Notes: generated by a model not told the origin, from the sequence alone. DNA of 64,000 bases from an uncultured Paracoccaceae bacterium (GCA_947489325.1 CANLDA010000005.1:1-64000); one strand, 5' to 3'; shown: positions 41,685-51,105, counted from the first letter of the stretch. A program made the numbers and translations.

Positions 41685-44600
41685 ATGGCTAAGAAAATGC
41701 TTATCGATGCCACCCACGCGGAAGAAACCCGCGTCGTGGTGGTTGACGGAAATAAAGTTGAGGAATTTGACTTTGAATCCGAAAATAAACGTCAGCTCGC
41801 TGGCAACATCTATCTCGCAAAGGTAACACGGGTCGAACCATCGCTTCAGGCAGCGTTTGTTGACTATGGCGGAAACCGTCATGGCTTCCTTGCGTTCTCT
41901 GAAATCCATCCTGATTACTATCAGATCCCGGTCGCTGACCGCGAGGCGTTGATGGAAGAAGAACGCGCTTATGCCGAGGCGACGAAAGCGCGTGATGAAG
42001 AGGACGAGAAACCTCGTAAGACGCGCAAACCTCGCAAGTCCCGCAAAAAGGTGGAAGAACCCGTTGCTGCGGCGACAGAGGAAGCACCTGTCGAGACGAC
42101 TGAAATTTCCGGCATGGAAACCATTGATCTTGCCCCCGAAGGGGATGAGGTCGAAGGGTTGTCTCCGATGGAGTTGGTTTCTGAAACCCCTGTTGAAGAG
42201 CCCGCTGAAGACGCCGTTGCAGAAGATGCGGTGACTGAAAATGTCGTGCTATCTGAAGAAGCACCAGCAGAAGTGATCGTCTCTGAAGACGCGCCTCCAG
42301 AGGATGCTCCGGCAGAAGAAGCTCCGGCAGAAGAAGCCGTAGCCGAAGAGGCACCCGCTGTTGAAGCTGACGACGCTGACAAAAAGCCCGGACAAACCAT
42401 GGCGGCAGCATCCAAAAGCGATGATGCGGTTGCCACGCGCGATCCAGAAACCGGTGAAGAAACTGAAACCGATGCAGCACCCGCCGCAGAGGTAGAGGCA
42501 GAGGTTGTCGTTGATGCACCTGTAGAGGCCGAAAGCGCGCCCGAAGCAGAGGCGGCCAAAGTCGACGATACGGCTGTGTCTTCTGAAACCACCGAAGAAC
42601 AGGCAGAACCTGCGGCAGAAGAAGTAGCAGAAAAGCCCAAGCGCAAACGCGCACCCCGTCGTCGCAAACCCAAAAAAGACGATGAGGCCAAGGTTGAAGA
42701 GCAAGCAGCACCAGCTGCCGAAGACGATGCCGCCAAAGCCACGCCTGCGGATGATGACGACGCAGATGAGGAAGAAACTCCGCGCCGCTCAAAAGCGACT
42801 GAAAAAGACGACAGTATCGAATCCGTGGCGGATGACGATGACACAGATGATATTCGCCCCCCGCGTAAACCACGTCCGCGTCGCTATAAGATTCAAGAAG
42901 TGGTCAAAGTGCGCCAAATCATGCTGGTGCAGGTGGTTAAAGAGGAGCGCGGCAACAAGGGCGCGGCTTTGACGACATATCTGTCTCTGGCGGGTCGCTA
43001 TTGCGTTCTGATGCCAAACACCGCGCGCGGTGGTGGCATTTCCCGCAAGATCACCAATGCGGTGGACCGCAAAAAGCTCAAGGAAATTGCCAACGAGATT
43101 GACGTGCCGCAAGGCGCGGGTTTGATCGTACGCACGGCAGGGGCCAAACGCACCAAGGCGGAAATCAAACGCGATTATGAATACCTGCAACGCATGTGGG
43201 AACAAATCCGCGCGTTGACACTGAAATCTATTGCGCCTGCGAAAATCTATGAAGAGGGCGACTTGATCAAGCGCTCGATCCGCGATCTTTACAGCCGCGA
43301 GATTGATGAGGTGCTGGTCGAAGGCGAACGTGGTTACCGCATCGCCAAGGACTTCATGAAAATGATCATGCCGTCCCATGCCAAAAACGTGAAAAACTAT
43401 CACGACCAACTGCCGCTTTTTGCCCGTTATCAGGTCGAAACCTATCTGGGTGGTATGTTTAACCCAACGGTTCAGCTTAAGTCCGGCGGGTATATCGTGA
43501 TCGGTGTGACCGAAGCATTGGTCGCGATTGACGTGAACTCGGGTCGGGCAACCAAAGAAGGCTCAATCGAGGACACCGCCACCAAGACCAACCTTGAGGC
43601 CGCCGAAGAAGTGGCGCGCCAATTGCGTCTGCGTGACCTTGCTGGCCTGATCGTCATCGATTTCATCGACATGGACGAGCGTAAAAACAACCTCGCGGTT
43701 GAAAAGCGCATGAAAGACAAGCTTAAGACCGATCGCGCCCGCATTCAGGTGGGGCGTATTTCTGGCTTTGGTTTGATGGAAATGTCGCGTCAACGTCTGC
43801 GCCCCGGTATGATCGAGGCCACGACTCAGCCATGTCCACATTGTCATGGCACTGGCCTGATCCGTTCAGACGACAACCTTGCGCTGTCGATCTTGCGTCA
43901 GATCGAAGAGGAAGGCACGCGTGGTCGCTCTCGTGAGGTTCTGGTGCGCGCGCCTGTTGCCATCTCCAACTATCTGATGAACCAAAAACGCGAACACATC
44001 GCCCAAATCGAGGCTCGCTATGGCTTGTCTGTGCGGGTTGAAGGCGATCCTATGTTGGTGTCGCCTGACTTCTCACTTGAGAAGTTCAAAACCGCCACAC
44101 GTGCTGTTCCCGAAGCCACGCCTGTTGTGTCCGTGAATGCATCTTTGATGGAACAGATCGACGAAGATACCGCAGACACAGCAGATATCGAAGACGCAGA
44201 GATCGTAGAAGCCAGCCCGATTGAGACAACGACTCCTGATAGCGAAGGGGATGATAAGCCGCGTAAAAAACGTCGTCGTCGTCGCCGTCGTCGCAAATCC
44301 TCTGATGAAGAAAGCACGGATCAGTCTCAAGAGAGTTCTGCCAACACGCCTTCTGAGGAGGCAACGACACCTGTTTCTGACGAGGTGACAACCGACGGTG
44401 AAGAGGCCGCCTCTGAGGGTGAAAAGCCCAAGAAAAAGACGCGCTCTCGCACCCGTCGCAAGAAGGATGTGAGCGAAGAAACTGCTCCTCAGCAAGAGAC
44501 ATCTGAAGGCGAGGTCGCATCAACGCAAACGGCATCAACTGAAAGTGTTACGGCTGCTGAAACAGCGCCTGTTGCACAAGCAGAACCGGCCGATGTTGTG

Positions 44601-44783
44601 GTCGAAGATACGCCAACATCTCCAGTGGTCACAGAAGTGATCGTAGAGGAGGCGGTTGCAGAGCCAGCGCCGGAACCAGAGATGGCCGTTGCTGAAGCCG
44701 TGGTGGCACCTACCGCCACAGAGCCTGAAGCCCCAGCAGAGCCACCCAAGCCCAAGCGGCGTGGCTGGTGGTCTCGCGGATAG
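41685..44783 (+). CDS. rne: Ribonuclease E
   Basis: 1032 aa from the ATG at 41685 (MAKKMLIDATHAEETRVVVV). The S1 domain starts near residue 36 and is split by a ~290-residue insertion, very acidic (Glu/Ala/Pro repeats) with basic Arg/Lys patches, between about residues 100 and 395. Then come the RNase H/DNase I-like catalytic core with VAIDVNSGRATKEGSIEDTA and LIVIDFIDMDERKNN (catalytic Asp residues), the zinc-link CPHCHGTGL, and a disordered C-terminal scaffold with KPRKKRRRRRRRRKSS-type arginine patches and a GWWSRG end. Initiates mRNA decay and processes rRNA. Confidence 0.96.
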   Translation: MAKKMLIDATHAEETRVVVVDGNKVEEFDFESENKRQLAGNIYLAKVTRVEPSLQAAFVDYGGNRHGFLAFSEIHPDYYQIPVADREALMEEERAYAEATKARDEEDEKPRKTRKPRKSRKKVEEPVAAATEEAPVETTEISGMETIDLAPEGDEVEGLSPMELVSETPVEEPAEDAVAEDAVTENVVLSEEAPAEVIVSEDAPPEDAPAEEAPAEEAVAEEAPAVEADDADKKPGQTMAAASKSDDAVATRDPETGEETETDAAPAAEVEAEVVVDAPVEAESAPEAEAAKVDDTAVSSETTEEQAEPAAEEVAEKPKRKRAPRRRKPKKDDEAKVEEQAAPAAEDDAAKATPADDDDADEEETPRRSKATEKDDSIESVADDDDTDDIRPPRKPRPRRYKIQEVVKVRQIMLVQVVKEERGNKGAALTTYLSLAGRYCVLMPNTARGGGISRKITNAVDRKKLKEIANEIDVPQGAGLIVRTAGAKRTKAEIKRDYEYLQRMWEQIRALTLKSIAPAKIYEEGDLIKRSIRDLYSREIDEVLVEGERGYRIAKDFMKMIMPSHAKNVKNYHDQLPLFARYQVETYLGGMFNPTVQLKSGGYIVIGVTEALVAIDVNSGRATKEGSIEDTATKTNLEAAEEVARQLRLRDLAGLIVIDFIDMDERKNNLAVEKRMKDKLKTDRARIQVGRISGFGLMEMSRQRLRPGMIEATTQPCPHCHGTGLIRSDDNLALSILRQIEEEGTRGRSREVLVRAPVAISNYLMNQKREHIAQIEARYGLSVRVEGDPMLVSPDFSLEKFKTATRAVPEATPVVSVNASLMEQIDEDTADTADIEDAEIVEASPIETTTPDSEGDDKPRKKRRRRRRRRKSSDEESTDQSQESSANTPSEEATTPVSDEVTTDGEEAASEGEKPKKKTRSRTRRKKDVSEETAPQQETSEGEVASTQTASTESVTAAETAPVAQAEPADVVVEDTPTSPVVTEVIVEEAVAEPAPEPEMAVAEAVVAPTATEPEAPAEPPKPKRRGWWSRG

Positions 44784-44805
44784 CGCGTCTGACAAACAAT
44801 AAAAT

Positions 44806-44831
44806 GCCGGGCCTCAGTGCCCGGCTTTTTT
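44806..44831 (+). terminator. Terminator of rne
   Basis: The 7-bp stem GCCGGGC / GCCCGGC (44806-44812, 44819-44825) has loop CTCAGT and is followed by six T residues. The T run touches the stop codon of the convergent TusA-like gene. Confidence 0.92.
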
Positions 44832-45066
44832 ATTGACCTTTGCGGATGTGAAAAATGAGCTGACCATCGATCTCAGACATGTTCAAGCACTCATGCCCGG
44901 CCTCATTGCAAAAATGCGGCACATCAATCACGGCCGCTGGATCATCCGCCAGCAGGCGCACCTGCGCGCCGGGCAAAAGCGGCTTCATCCGCTTGCGCAG
45001 TTTCAGGACGGGCAGGGGGCACAATAGCCCCAGAGCGTCAATTTCAAACACTGAATCATCTGTCAT
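44830..45066 (-). CDS. TusA-like sulfurtransferase
   Basis: 78 aa from the ATG at 45066; the GTG at 45075 is the alternative. Family signature LGLLCPLPVLKLRKRM with the CPxP active cysteine near residue 15, then LLADDPAAVIDVPHFCNEAG, all typical. TusA-like proteins carry persulfide sulfur for tRNA thiolation or other pathways. Divergent from ccdA across 114 bp, which fits a shared thiol/redox theme. Confidence 0.93.
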   Translation of the reverse strand: MTDDSVFEIDALGLLCPLPVLKLRKRMKPLLPGAQVRLLADDPAAVIDVPHFCNEAGHECLNMSEIDGQLIFHIRKGQ

Positions 45067-45180
45067 GATCCCCACATAGGCCTTTGTGCAAAATTGTGAA
45101 AGACCAGCTGTTACAACTGACCACGCGGATGTGACTGCTTGACACGTGACGCTGGTGCAAGTTTCACCTATGTCTTGGGC

Positions 45181-45933
45181 ATGTTTGGAATCGAGATATT
45201 TGATGCAGGCCTGTTGCCTGCGATGTTTGTGGCGCTGCTTGGCGGGATTATTTCCTTCCTCAGCCCTTGCGTGTTGCCAATTGTGCCCCCCTATCTGGCC
45301 TATATGAGCGGCGTTTCCGTCACTGACATCAGCGAAGGGCGCAGTTCGCAGGCGCGAGTCATGTTGCCTGCGACCTTCTTTGTGCTGGGCCTGTCCACGG
45401 TGTTTTTATTCCTTGGTTTCACCGCTTCGGCCATTGGGACGTTGTTTTTACAATACCAAGGGTGGTTCAACACCGTCGCGGGCCTTCTGGTGATGGTCTT
45501 TGGTGCCCATTTCATAGGCGTGTATCGGATCGGATTTCTGGATCGTGAGGCCCGTATCGATGTTGGTGACAAGGGTGGCAGTGCCTTTGGGGCTTATATC
45601 CTTGGTTTGGCCTTTGCCTTTGGCTGGACCCCATGCATCGGGCCACAGTTGGGCGCAATCCTGTCCTTGGCCGCATCCGAAGGGTCAATTGCAAAAGGCA
45701 TGACCTTGCTGGCTGTTTACGCTTTTGGTCTTGGTATTCCGTTTCTGCTTGTCGCGGCCTTCTTGCCGCGTCTGGGCGGTCTCTTAGGTTGGATGAAGCG
45801 CCATATGGAACAGATCGAACGCGTGATGGGCCTGTTGCTCTGGACGATCGGCCTTTTGATGCTCACGGGTGGTTTCTCGGCCTTTTCCTACTGGCTCCTT
45901 GAAACTTTCCCTGCACTTGCTGTTTTGGGCTAA
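45181..45933 (+). CDS. ccdA: Cytochrome c biogenesis protein CcdA (thiol-disulfide transporter)
   Basis: 250 aa from the ATG at 45181; the ribosome binding site is weak and an in-frame start at 45139 would add 14 residues. Six membrane helices in two inverted halves. Each half carries a redox cysteine: FLSPCVLPIVPPYLAYMSG and GFGWTPCIGPQLGAILSLA-type sequence. It moves electrons from cytoplasmic thioredoxin to periplasmic thiol proteins for haem ligation to c-type cytochromes. Single gene, followed by a hairpin and tandem repeats. Confidence 0.94.
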   Translation: MFGIEIFDAGLLPAMFVALLGGIISFLSPCVLPIVPPYLAYMSGVSVTDISEGRSSQARVMLPATFFVLGLSTVFLFLGFTASAIGTLFLQYQGWFNTVAGLLVMVFGAHFIGVYRIGFLDREARIDVGDKGGSAFGAYILGLAFAFGWTPCIGPQLGAILSLAASEGSIAKGMTLLAVYAFGLGIPFLLVAAFLPRLGGLLGWMKRHMEQIERVMGLLLWTIGLLMLTGGFSAFSYWLLETFPALAVLG

Positions 45934-45945
45934 AGCCCTTTCTTC
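45927..45945 (+). terminator. Short hairpin terminator at the ccdA stop
   Basis: GGGC-TAAA-GCCC overlaps the stop codon and is followed by the T-rich TTTCTTCTT. The stem is only 4 bp, so strength is doubtful. Confidence 0.4.
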
Positions 45946-45965
45946 TTGGTTAAAATATCCCGGGG

Positions 45966-46075
45966 GTTTGGGGGCTGGCCCCCAAGTCAGGAATGCGTTT
46001 GGGGGCTGGCCCCCAAGTCAGAAATCCGTTTGGGGATTGGTTCCTAACTAGAGATGCGTTTGAGATGTCCCTAGT
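45966..46075. repeat. Degenerate 31-bp tandem repeat, each unit palindromic
   Basis: Units at 45966-45996, 45997-46027 (31 bp each), 46028-46057 (30 bp, degenerate) and a partial fourth from 46058 all start GTTTG. The first two contain the palindrome TTGGGGGCTGGCCCCCAA and differ at only three or so positions. The repeat abuts the end of the acylase gene and follows the ccdA hairpin; the units would form strong hairpins on either strand. Confidence 0.9.
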
Positions 46076-48542
46076 TATCTTCTATCGGCAACAGTGTTGT
46101 AATTCCCACCGCCGCAGCGCGGGCCAGCTCTGGGTCAAGCGACATCGGGATGTATTCACCGCGCCGCCACAGCTGCGCCATATCATCATAAAACCGGCTT
46201 AGGAAATGGCCAGATTGCCCGGTGGAAGTGATGAACACTGATCCATCTGGATCGGCAAAATCATACACCCCGCGGTATCCCGCCCCATGCACATTCTGAA
46301 ACGGATTTGAGCCTGTGCCGCTGGTCAATCCACGCATCAATGTGTTGTCGCCGCCGCTGGTGGATTGGCGAATGTTGACGAAGTAACGCAGCAGCGGCAC
46401 TTTGCCCAATACTGGGTGGTCATGTGTGGCTTGATGCACATCCCCCCAACGCAAGGCTTCAAGTTGTTTGCCATATCGTTCTTCGATCCAGATCAATGCA
46501 TCGTCAAGGGATAATTGCGCGATGTCGCTACAGGTTTCTATCGGGGCACTTTGGATGATGTCGCACCAGACGCCTGCACCTTGCACATCACGAAACACAC
46601 GTTCAATGAACAACGGTTCCACATGGGTAAATGCATCTGCGAGCGGCCCAAGATCATCCTGAATCAAACGCTTTTGCAATGCACGCAACCAGGCTGAGTA
46701 AATTAACGGTTCTGGAAGGTGTTCGTTCATCTCGCCGTTCCATTCCGCAAGCAAAGCCAGCGCGCGCTGGCGTTGGGCCAAGCGTGTGCCCTTGAGGGCG
46801 GATTCGCCGGTGAACCACAGGTCTGCGGCCACCAAAGGCAACAATGCCCGTGCGGAATAGCTGACCGTGTCCAATTGTGCTTCGATAAAGCTTTCGCGGG
46901 TATGGACCTGACGTCCCTGCATCAGTTTTTGCCAGCGCAGCACCCGCTGACTGTCACCCCATTTATGCGACACGTGTAATGGGAAAGGGCGCGACACGGT
47001 TTTGTTGTTGGTGTTGCCAACAATGCCACCAATGGGATTGATAAATTCAGGATTGGCCGAATAAGACAGTCGCCCTTGCCAGCGGTTTTCCACATGCCAT
47101 CCCAAGGATGGCAGCCGTCCTTGCGTTTGATGACGCACGGCGCGGCGCGGCATTGCCCCGACCAGCTTCATCGCGATGCTATTTTCATCAATTACCGTCA
47201 GATTTTGAGCCGGTGAAATGTATTTTTCTCCTGTGGCCAGCGCCTCTTGTGTGGTTTGGGCATACATCAACTCTATTGCCGCACTAATCGAGGTGTCCTG
47301 TGGCGACAATGCTGTCCATGACAAGGCTGCCACATGGCCCGCTGGTGTGATGGTGCCTAAATCATAAGCCGATCCGGGCAGCACGGGGCCATTGTCTGTC
47401 CATCGCAATGTCAGGGTGATTGGCTCCTCATCTTTGATTTCGATGATGGATTTGCGTGTGACAAAGGGTTTAAACCCGTCTGGTGTACGGTATTCTTCGG
47501 GATTGTCTGGGCTGACCTCTTCGATCAACACATCCTGATCATCCAGATAGGCCGAGGTAATTCCCCATGCCAGCGCAGGTGAACGGCCAACCAATACTGC
47601 AGGCATTCCCGGGATTGTGCCACCGATCACCCCACCCGAGGACAGCTCTAGCCGGGCAAGATACCAAAAGGTTGGGGCGGAAAATCCGAGATGTGGGTCA
47701 TTCGCCAATAATGTGCCCCCCGCAGCAGAGCGCGTATCATCTGCGGCCCAAATATTGGAGGCTCCGGCAAAATTCGCGCGACCAAAGGGGGATAGCGGAT
47801 GCCCCGGCAGGGGCGTTGTTGCAGCAAAGCGCACAGCACCAGGTACCAGTTGGGCATATTCAGGTAAGGCGGCGATACCTGCGCCGGGCGCGTCAGGCAG
47901 AATGTCGTTCAGGCGGTTGGGGTCCGGTAGCAAAAGCGAGGTGCGGGCGCGCAAGACTTCACTGTCGAGATGCCCGGCCAATTGCAGCGACATGAGTTTC
48001 TGAATGGCGATGGAATCGGTGGGGCGCCAAGGGGATACTGAGCTGGGAAACAAGAACATCTCTGGCGCGCCACGTCCCAACGCCTTTTGGTTGACTTCGT
48101 CGATGCGGGCATTGATCCCAGCGGCATAGGCCTTAAGCGCGACCATGGTGCGCGCATCCTGTGCATCTACGGATTGCTGCGCTAGCGTATACAGATCAAG
48201 ACGCCGGATCAGCTTGTCCACGTCCAGAGTTGCCGCGCCAAACACCTCTGACAAACGCCCCTGCGCTGTGCGCCGTAAAATGGTCATTTGCCAGAACCGA
48301 TCTTGTGCATGGGCATAGCCAAGAGCGAAAAACACATCCTTGTCAGAACTGCCAAAAATATGAGGCACATTGGCGTTGTCGCGCACAATTTCAACAGGGG
48401 CGGAAACCTGCCGAGTGCTCAGGGTCTTGGTGTATTCCGGCAGGCTGCGCGCGCCCAGATAATAGACAACAGTCACCACCAAAACCGCACAAATTACCAA
48501 TGCGGCTGCAATTCGCACCAGCCATCGAAAGAAAGTTACCAT
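46071..48542 (-). CDS. Penicillin acylase family (Ntn) hydrolase
   Basis: 823 aa from the ATG at 48542 (AGAG just upstream); a GTG at 48554 with GAGG is a fair alternative. N-terminal membrane anchor or signal (residues ~5-30, VRIAAALVICAVLVVTVVYY). The alpha-like chain includes VPHIFGSSDKDVFFALGYAH and AQDRFWQMTILRRTAQGRLS. The autocatalytic cleavage site and nucleophile are GASNIWAADDTRS, where Ser begins the beta chain, followed by LLANDPHLGFSAPTFWYLAR. Members hydrolyse beta-lactam side chains or acyl-homoserine lactones. Given LuxI in this window, quorum quenching is possible, but the substrate is undetermined. Confidence 0.92.
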   Translation of the reverse strand: MVTFFRWLVRIAAALVICAVLVVTVVYYLGARSLPEYTKTLSTRQVSAPVEIVRDNANVPHIFGSSDKDVFFALGYAHAQDRFWQMTILRRTAQGRLSEVFGAATLDVDKLIRRLDLYTLAQQSVDAQDARTMVALKAYAAGINARIDEVNQKALGRGAPEMFLFPSSVSPWRPTDSIAIQKLMSLQLAGHLDSEVLRARTSLLLPDPNRLNDILPDAPGAGIAALPEYAQLVPGAVRFAATTPLPGHPLSPFGRANFAGASNIWAADDTRSAAGGTLLANDPHLGFSAPTFWYLARLELSSGGVIGGTIPGMPAVLVGRSPALAWGITSAYLDDQDVLIEEVSPDNPEEYRTPDGFKPFVTRKSIIEIKDEEPITLTLRWTDNGPVLPGSAYDLGTITPAGHVAALSWTALSPQDTSISAAIELMYAQTTQEALATGEKYISPAQNLTVIDENSIAMKLVGAMPRRAVRHQTQGRLPSLGWHVENRWQGRLSYSANPEFINPIGGIVGNTNNKTVSRPFPLHVSHKWGDSQRVLRWQKLMQGRQVHTRESFIEAQLDTVSYSARALLPLVAADLWFTGESALKGTRLAQRQRALALLAEWNGEMNEHLPEPLIYSAWLRALQKRLIQDDLGPLADAFTHVEPLFIERVFRDVQGAGVWCDIIQSAPIETCSDIAQLSLDDALIWIEERYGKQLEALRWGDVHQATHDHPVLGKVPLLRYFVNIRQSTSGGDNTLMRGLTSGTGSNPFQNVHGAGYRGVYDFADPDGSVFITSTGQSGHFLSRFYDDMAQLWRRGEYIPMSLDPELARAAAVGITTLLPIEDN

Positions 48543-48608
48543 TGTCTCTTGCACTCTGCCTCTTGTGACAACACAACTCTACTGGAATTGATCGAAAGGG
48601 GAAAGCAG

Positions 48609-49490
48609 ATGGCGAAGATTGCGTTTCTAGGACTGGGCGTCATGGGGTATCCGATGGCAGGCCATTTGCAGGCCGCGGGTCACGAGGTGACGGTCTACAA
48701 CCGCACCATGGCGAAAGCCGAAAAATGGGTTGCCCAACATGGTGGCGCTATGGGGGCCACACCGGCCGAAGCAGCCAAAGGTGCCGAGATGATCATGGCC
48801 TGTGTGGGCAATGATGATGACCTGCGCTCTGTCTGCTATGGTGAGGAAGGGGCCTTTGGTGCGATGGCTGAGGGTGCAATTTTCGTAGATCACACGACAG
48901 TGTCCGAAAAAGTCACCCGAGAGCTTTATACTGCGGCAAAAACGCGTGGCCTACAGTTCGTGGATGCGCCGATTTCAGGTGGGCAGGCCGGGGCGGAAAA
49001 CGCGCAGCTGTCAATCATGTGTGGCGGTGATCAGGCCCCATATGAAACGGCAGAACCGATCATGCAAATCTATTCCAAGATATGCCGCCGTATTGGTGAA
49101 AGCGGCGCGGGCCAATTAACCAAAATGAGCAATCAGATTGCCATCGCCGGTTTGGTTCAAGGTCTGTCCGAGGCAATGCATTTTGCAGATAAGGCCGGGC
49201 TTGATGGGCGCGCGGTGGTTGAGGTCATTAGCCAAGGCGCCGCCGGAAGCTGGCAGATGAGCAACCGTCATGAAACCATGTTGGAAGATCACTTTGAACA
49301 TGGGTTCGCCGTGGATTGGATGCGCAAAGACTTGGGAATTTGTCTTTCAGCCGCAGATGAAAACGGTGCAAGTTTGCCTGTGACGGCTGTTGTGGATCAG
49401 TTTTACAAAGACGTTCAAAAAATGGGGGGTGGACGTTGGGATACCTCCAGCCTGTTTAAGCGTCTCAAGGAAATTGACAAGTTGGGATAA
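48609..49490 (+). CDS. 3-hydroxyisobutyrate dehydrogenase family oxidoreductase
   Basis: 293 aa from the ATG at 48609 (GGGGAAAG upstream). NAD(P)-binding FLGLGVMGYPMAGHLQAAGH (GxGxxG at 8-13), substrate-binding FVDAPISGGQAGAENAQLSI, and the catalytic Lys in GAGQLTKMSNQIAIAGLVQG. Family members oxidise 3-hydroxyisobutyrate, tartronate semialdehyde or similar beta-hydroxy acids; which applies is not clear. Divergent from the acylase gene across 66 bp. Confidence 0.93.
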   Translation: MAKIAFLGLGVMGYPMAGHLQAAGHEVTVYNRTMAKAEKWVAQHGGAMGATPAEAAKGAEMIMACVGNDDDLRSVCYGEEGAFGAMAEGAIFVDHTTVSEKVTRELYTAAKTRGLQFVDAPISGGQAGAENAQLSIMCGGDQAPYETAEPIMQIYSKICRRIGESGAGQLTKMSNQIAIAGLVQGLSEAMHFADKAGLDGRAVVEVISQGAAGSWQMSNRHETMLEDHFEHGFAVDWMRKDLGICLSAADENGASLPVTAVVDQFYKDVQKMGGGRWDTSSLFKRLKEIDKLG

Positions 49491-49540
49491 GCCATAAGAC
49501 CCTGTGCGCGACTGCGAAGTACAAGGCTCGAAGGGTCGGT

Positions 49541-50185
49541 TTATGGGCCTGAAGACTTCACGTCGGTATTCATTGCCCCGATGTGATCTGCAATATTGTT
49601 GGCCAAACCAGCATTACGATCCGCCAGTTTCTTGATCTCATCGGCGACGACGGCAAACCCCCTGCCAGCGTCGCCACTGCGCGCGGCCTCAATCCGGGCA
49701 TTGACGGATAACAATGAAAGTTCGCGCACAGAACTGGTAATTTGTTGGGTCAGCCCAATGACACCGCTTGTGGCGCGGCGCATATCGTTTACGCGCCGTT
49801 CCAGTTGATCGCGAAGGTCAAATTCTGCGTTGGCCCCAACAACCAAACCTTGCAGATAGGCAAGTTCGCCCTCTTCATAGATCGCGCTTCCCCGTTCACG
49901 CACCCAAACGTGTTTGCCAGTTTGATGTTTCAGGCGATATGTCACATCCCAGGTTTCACCGGCATCAATCGCCTGATCCACCTCTCGAAAGACGCGATCT
50001 TTGTCCTCGCTCAAAGTGAGTTCAACATAAGACACCTGAGAGTTGTTCAAGATGTTTTCGGGATGATAACCGACAATACTGTGCACGCCACCCGCCATGA
50101 ATTGCATCGTGTAATCGCGGTCATTTCTGCACCGATACACAAAGGCATTGATCGAAGAAAAGACACTTTCAAAAATTGAATCCAT
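49541..50185 (-). CDS. Soluble PAS-domain protein with a truncated MCP signalling tail
   Basis: 214 aa. A PAS domain (fold 3 type) spans residues ~10-118 ([20 protein letters not shown], then [20 protein letters not shown]). It is followed by a helical segment containing the core of the MCP hairpin: [20 protein letters not shown] then [16 protein letters not shown]. No membrane helix and no methylation arms. The protein stops soon after the hairpin tip, so it lacks half of the normal signalling coiled coil. It could be a cytoplasmic mini-receptor or a degenerate remnant. No che genes are nearby. Confidence 0.85.
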   Translation of the reverse strand: MDSIFESVFSSINAFVYRCRNDRDYTMQFMAGGVHSIVGYHPENILNNSQVSYVELTLSEDKDRVFREVDQAIDAGETWDVTYRLKHQTGKHVWVRERGSAIYEEGELAYLQGLVVGANAEFDLRDQLERRVNDMRRATSGVIGLTQQITSSVRELSLLSVNARIEAARSGDAGRGFAVVADEIKKLADRNAGLANNIADHIGAMNTDVKSSGP

Positions 50186-50417
50186 AAGGGCCTCTCGTTG
50201 ATTGAAAGACTTTACTTGGCAAATGTTAAAAAGTGGTTCCTGTGCGTTTCGGGCCTTCTAAGACGTATATATTCTGATTTATCTATCTACTCTGCCTATG
50301 CTTGAAAGACGTATCTTCTTGTTGCGCGAAAGGCGAACGATGGTTAATGCAGCGTTATCTATAAGTCAGGGTAACGAGTGCGTGCTGCACGTCGTAGTGA
50401 TGAGGAAGATTACGTTG

Positions 50418-50960
50418 ATGTATAAGGCGCTTATTGTTTTGTGCATGTTTTTGGCAGGCTGTTCAGTCACACCAAGAACGGAAATTACTGAAAAACCTGT
50501 AGCATATGCCAAAAAACAAAACTTTGATCATAGTAGCTATCAAGAGGATACGCAGATTACGGCAAGGGCGTATACGCATGTAAAGGTAGAAGGTAAAAAG
50601 AAACTGGTTGCAACCGAAGTGTCTGGTGTGCCGTGCCGTCTTTCAGGTGCAGGGTATAGCAGTAAGTTCACAACCCCTTCTTACATTATCCTTCCAAGCT
50701 TTGGCGCGACGTCAAAACCTGTGACAGTGTCATGTACATTGGAAGGTGAAACTGTAGGCGTATCCAAAAAACCTTATAATGCTACTGTTGCCGCTTTGAA
50801 GGCCGAGGCACAGGCAACTGGCAATGCTGTCGGGGGGATTCTTGGGGTGTTTGTATCGGCCTTCAGCGCTGATATTAAACAGAAAAAACGCGACCCCTCT
50901 AAAGATAAATATGCGTATCTAGACGTCACAGTCAATTTCGGTATCGCTACGAAAGAGTAA
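50418..50960 (+). CDS. Putative lipoprotein, function unknown
   Basis: 180 aa from the ATG at 50418 (GAGGA 11 nt upstream; ATG at 50400 is possible). Lipoprotein signal MYKALIVLCMFLAGC with lipobox LAGC, the lipidated Cys being residue 15. The mature part is beta-rich, with ARAYTHVKVEGKKKLVATEV and GVPCRLSGAGYSSKFTTPSY and a glycine-rich hydrophobic stretch (AVGGILGVFVSAFSA) near the C-terminus. Base composition is slightly more AT-rich than neighbours. Not recognised as a named family; probably an envelope protein. Confidence 0.75.
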   Translation: MYKALIVLCMFLAGCSVTPRTEITEKPVAYAKKQNFDHSSYQEDTQITARAYTHVKVEGKKKLVATEVSGVPCRLSGAGYSSKFTTPSYIILPSFGATSKPVTVSCTLEGETVGVSKKPYNATVAALKAEAQATGNAVGGILGVFVSAFSADIKQKKRDPSKDKYAYLDVTVNFGIATKE

Positions 50961-51105
50961 TGTTCAATTTGGGTGGTTGCATCATTTGTGGTCGTACTGC
51001 CCAAATTCAGTGACCTAATGTTGCCTTTGTGAAAACCATTTTAGCCTTCAGCCCGACGATGCTGTACATTTGACGTCGGGCTGAGCTGGAAATCACAAAT
51101 TTGGT

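Noticed and set aside
41701-42873. Long minus-strand frame (390 codons) and a second one (41969-42844) inside rne
   Set aside because: Products of the repetitive Glu/Ala codons of the RNase E insertion read backwards; low-complexity Ser/Ala or Leu/Arg/His sequence with no start signal.
45966-46075. CRISPR-like regular repeats
   Set aside because: Units are directly abutting with no unique spacers, only about 3.5 copies, and no cas genes; called a tandem repeat instead.
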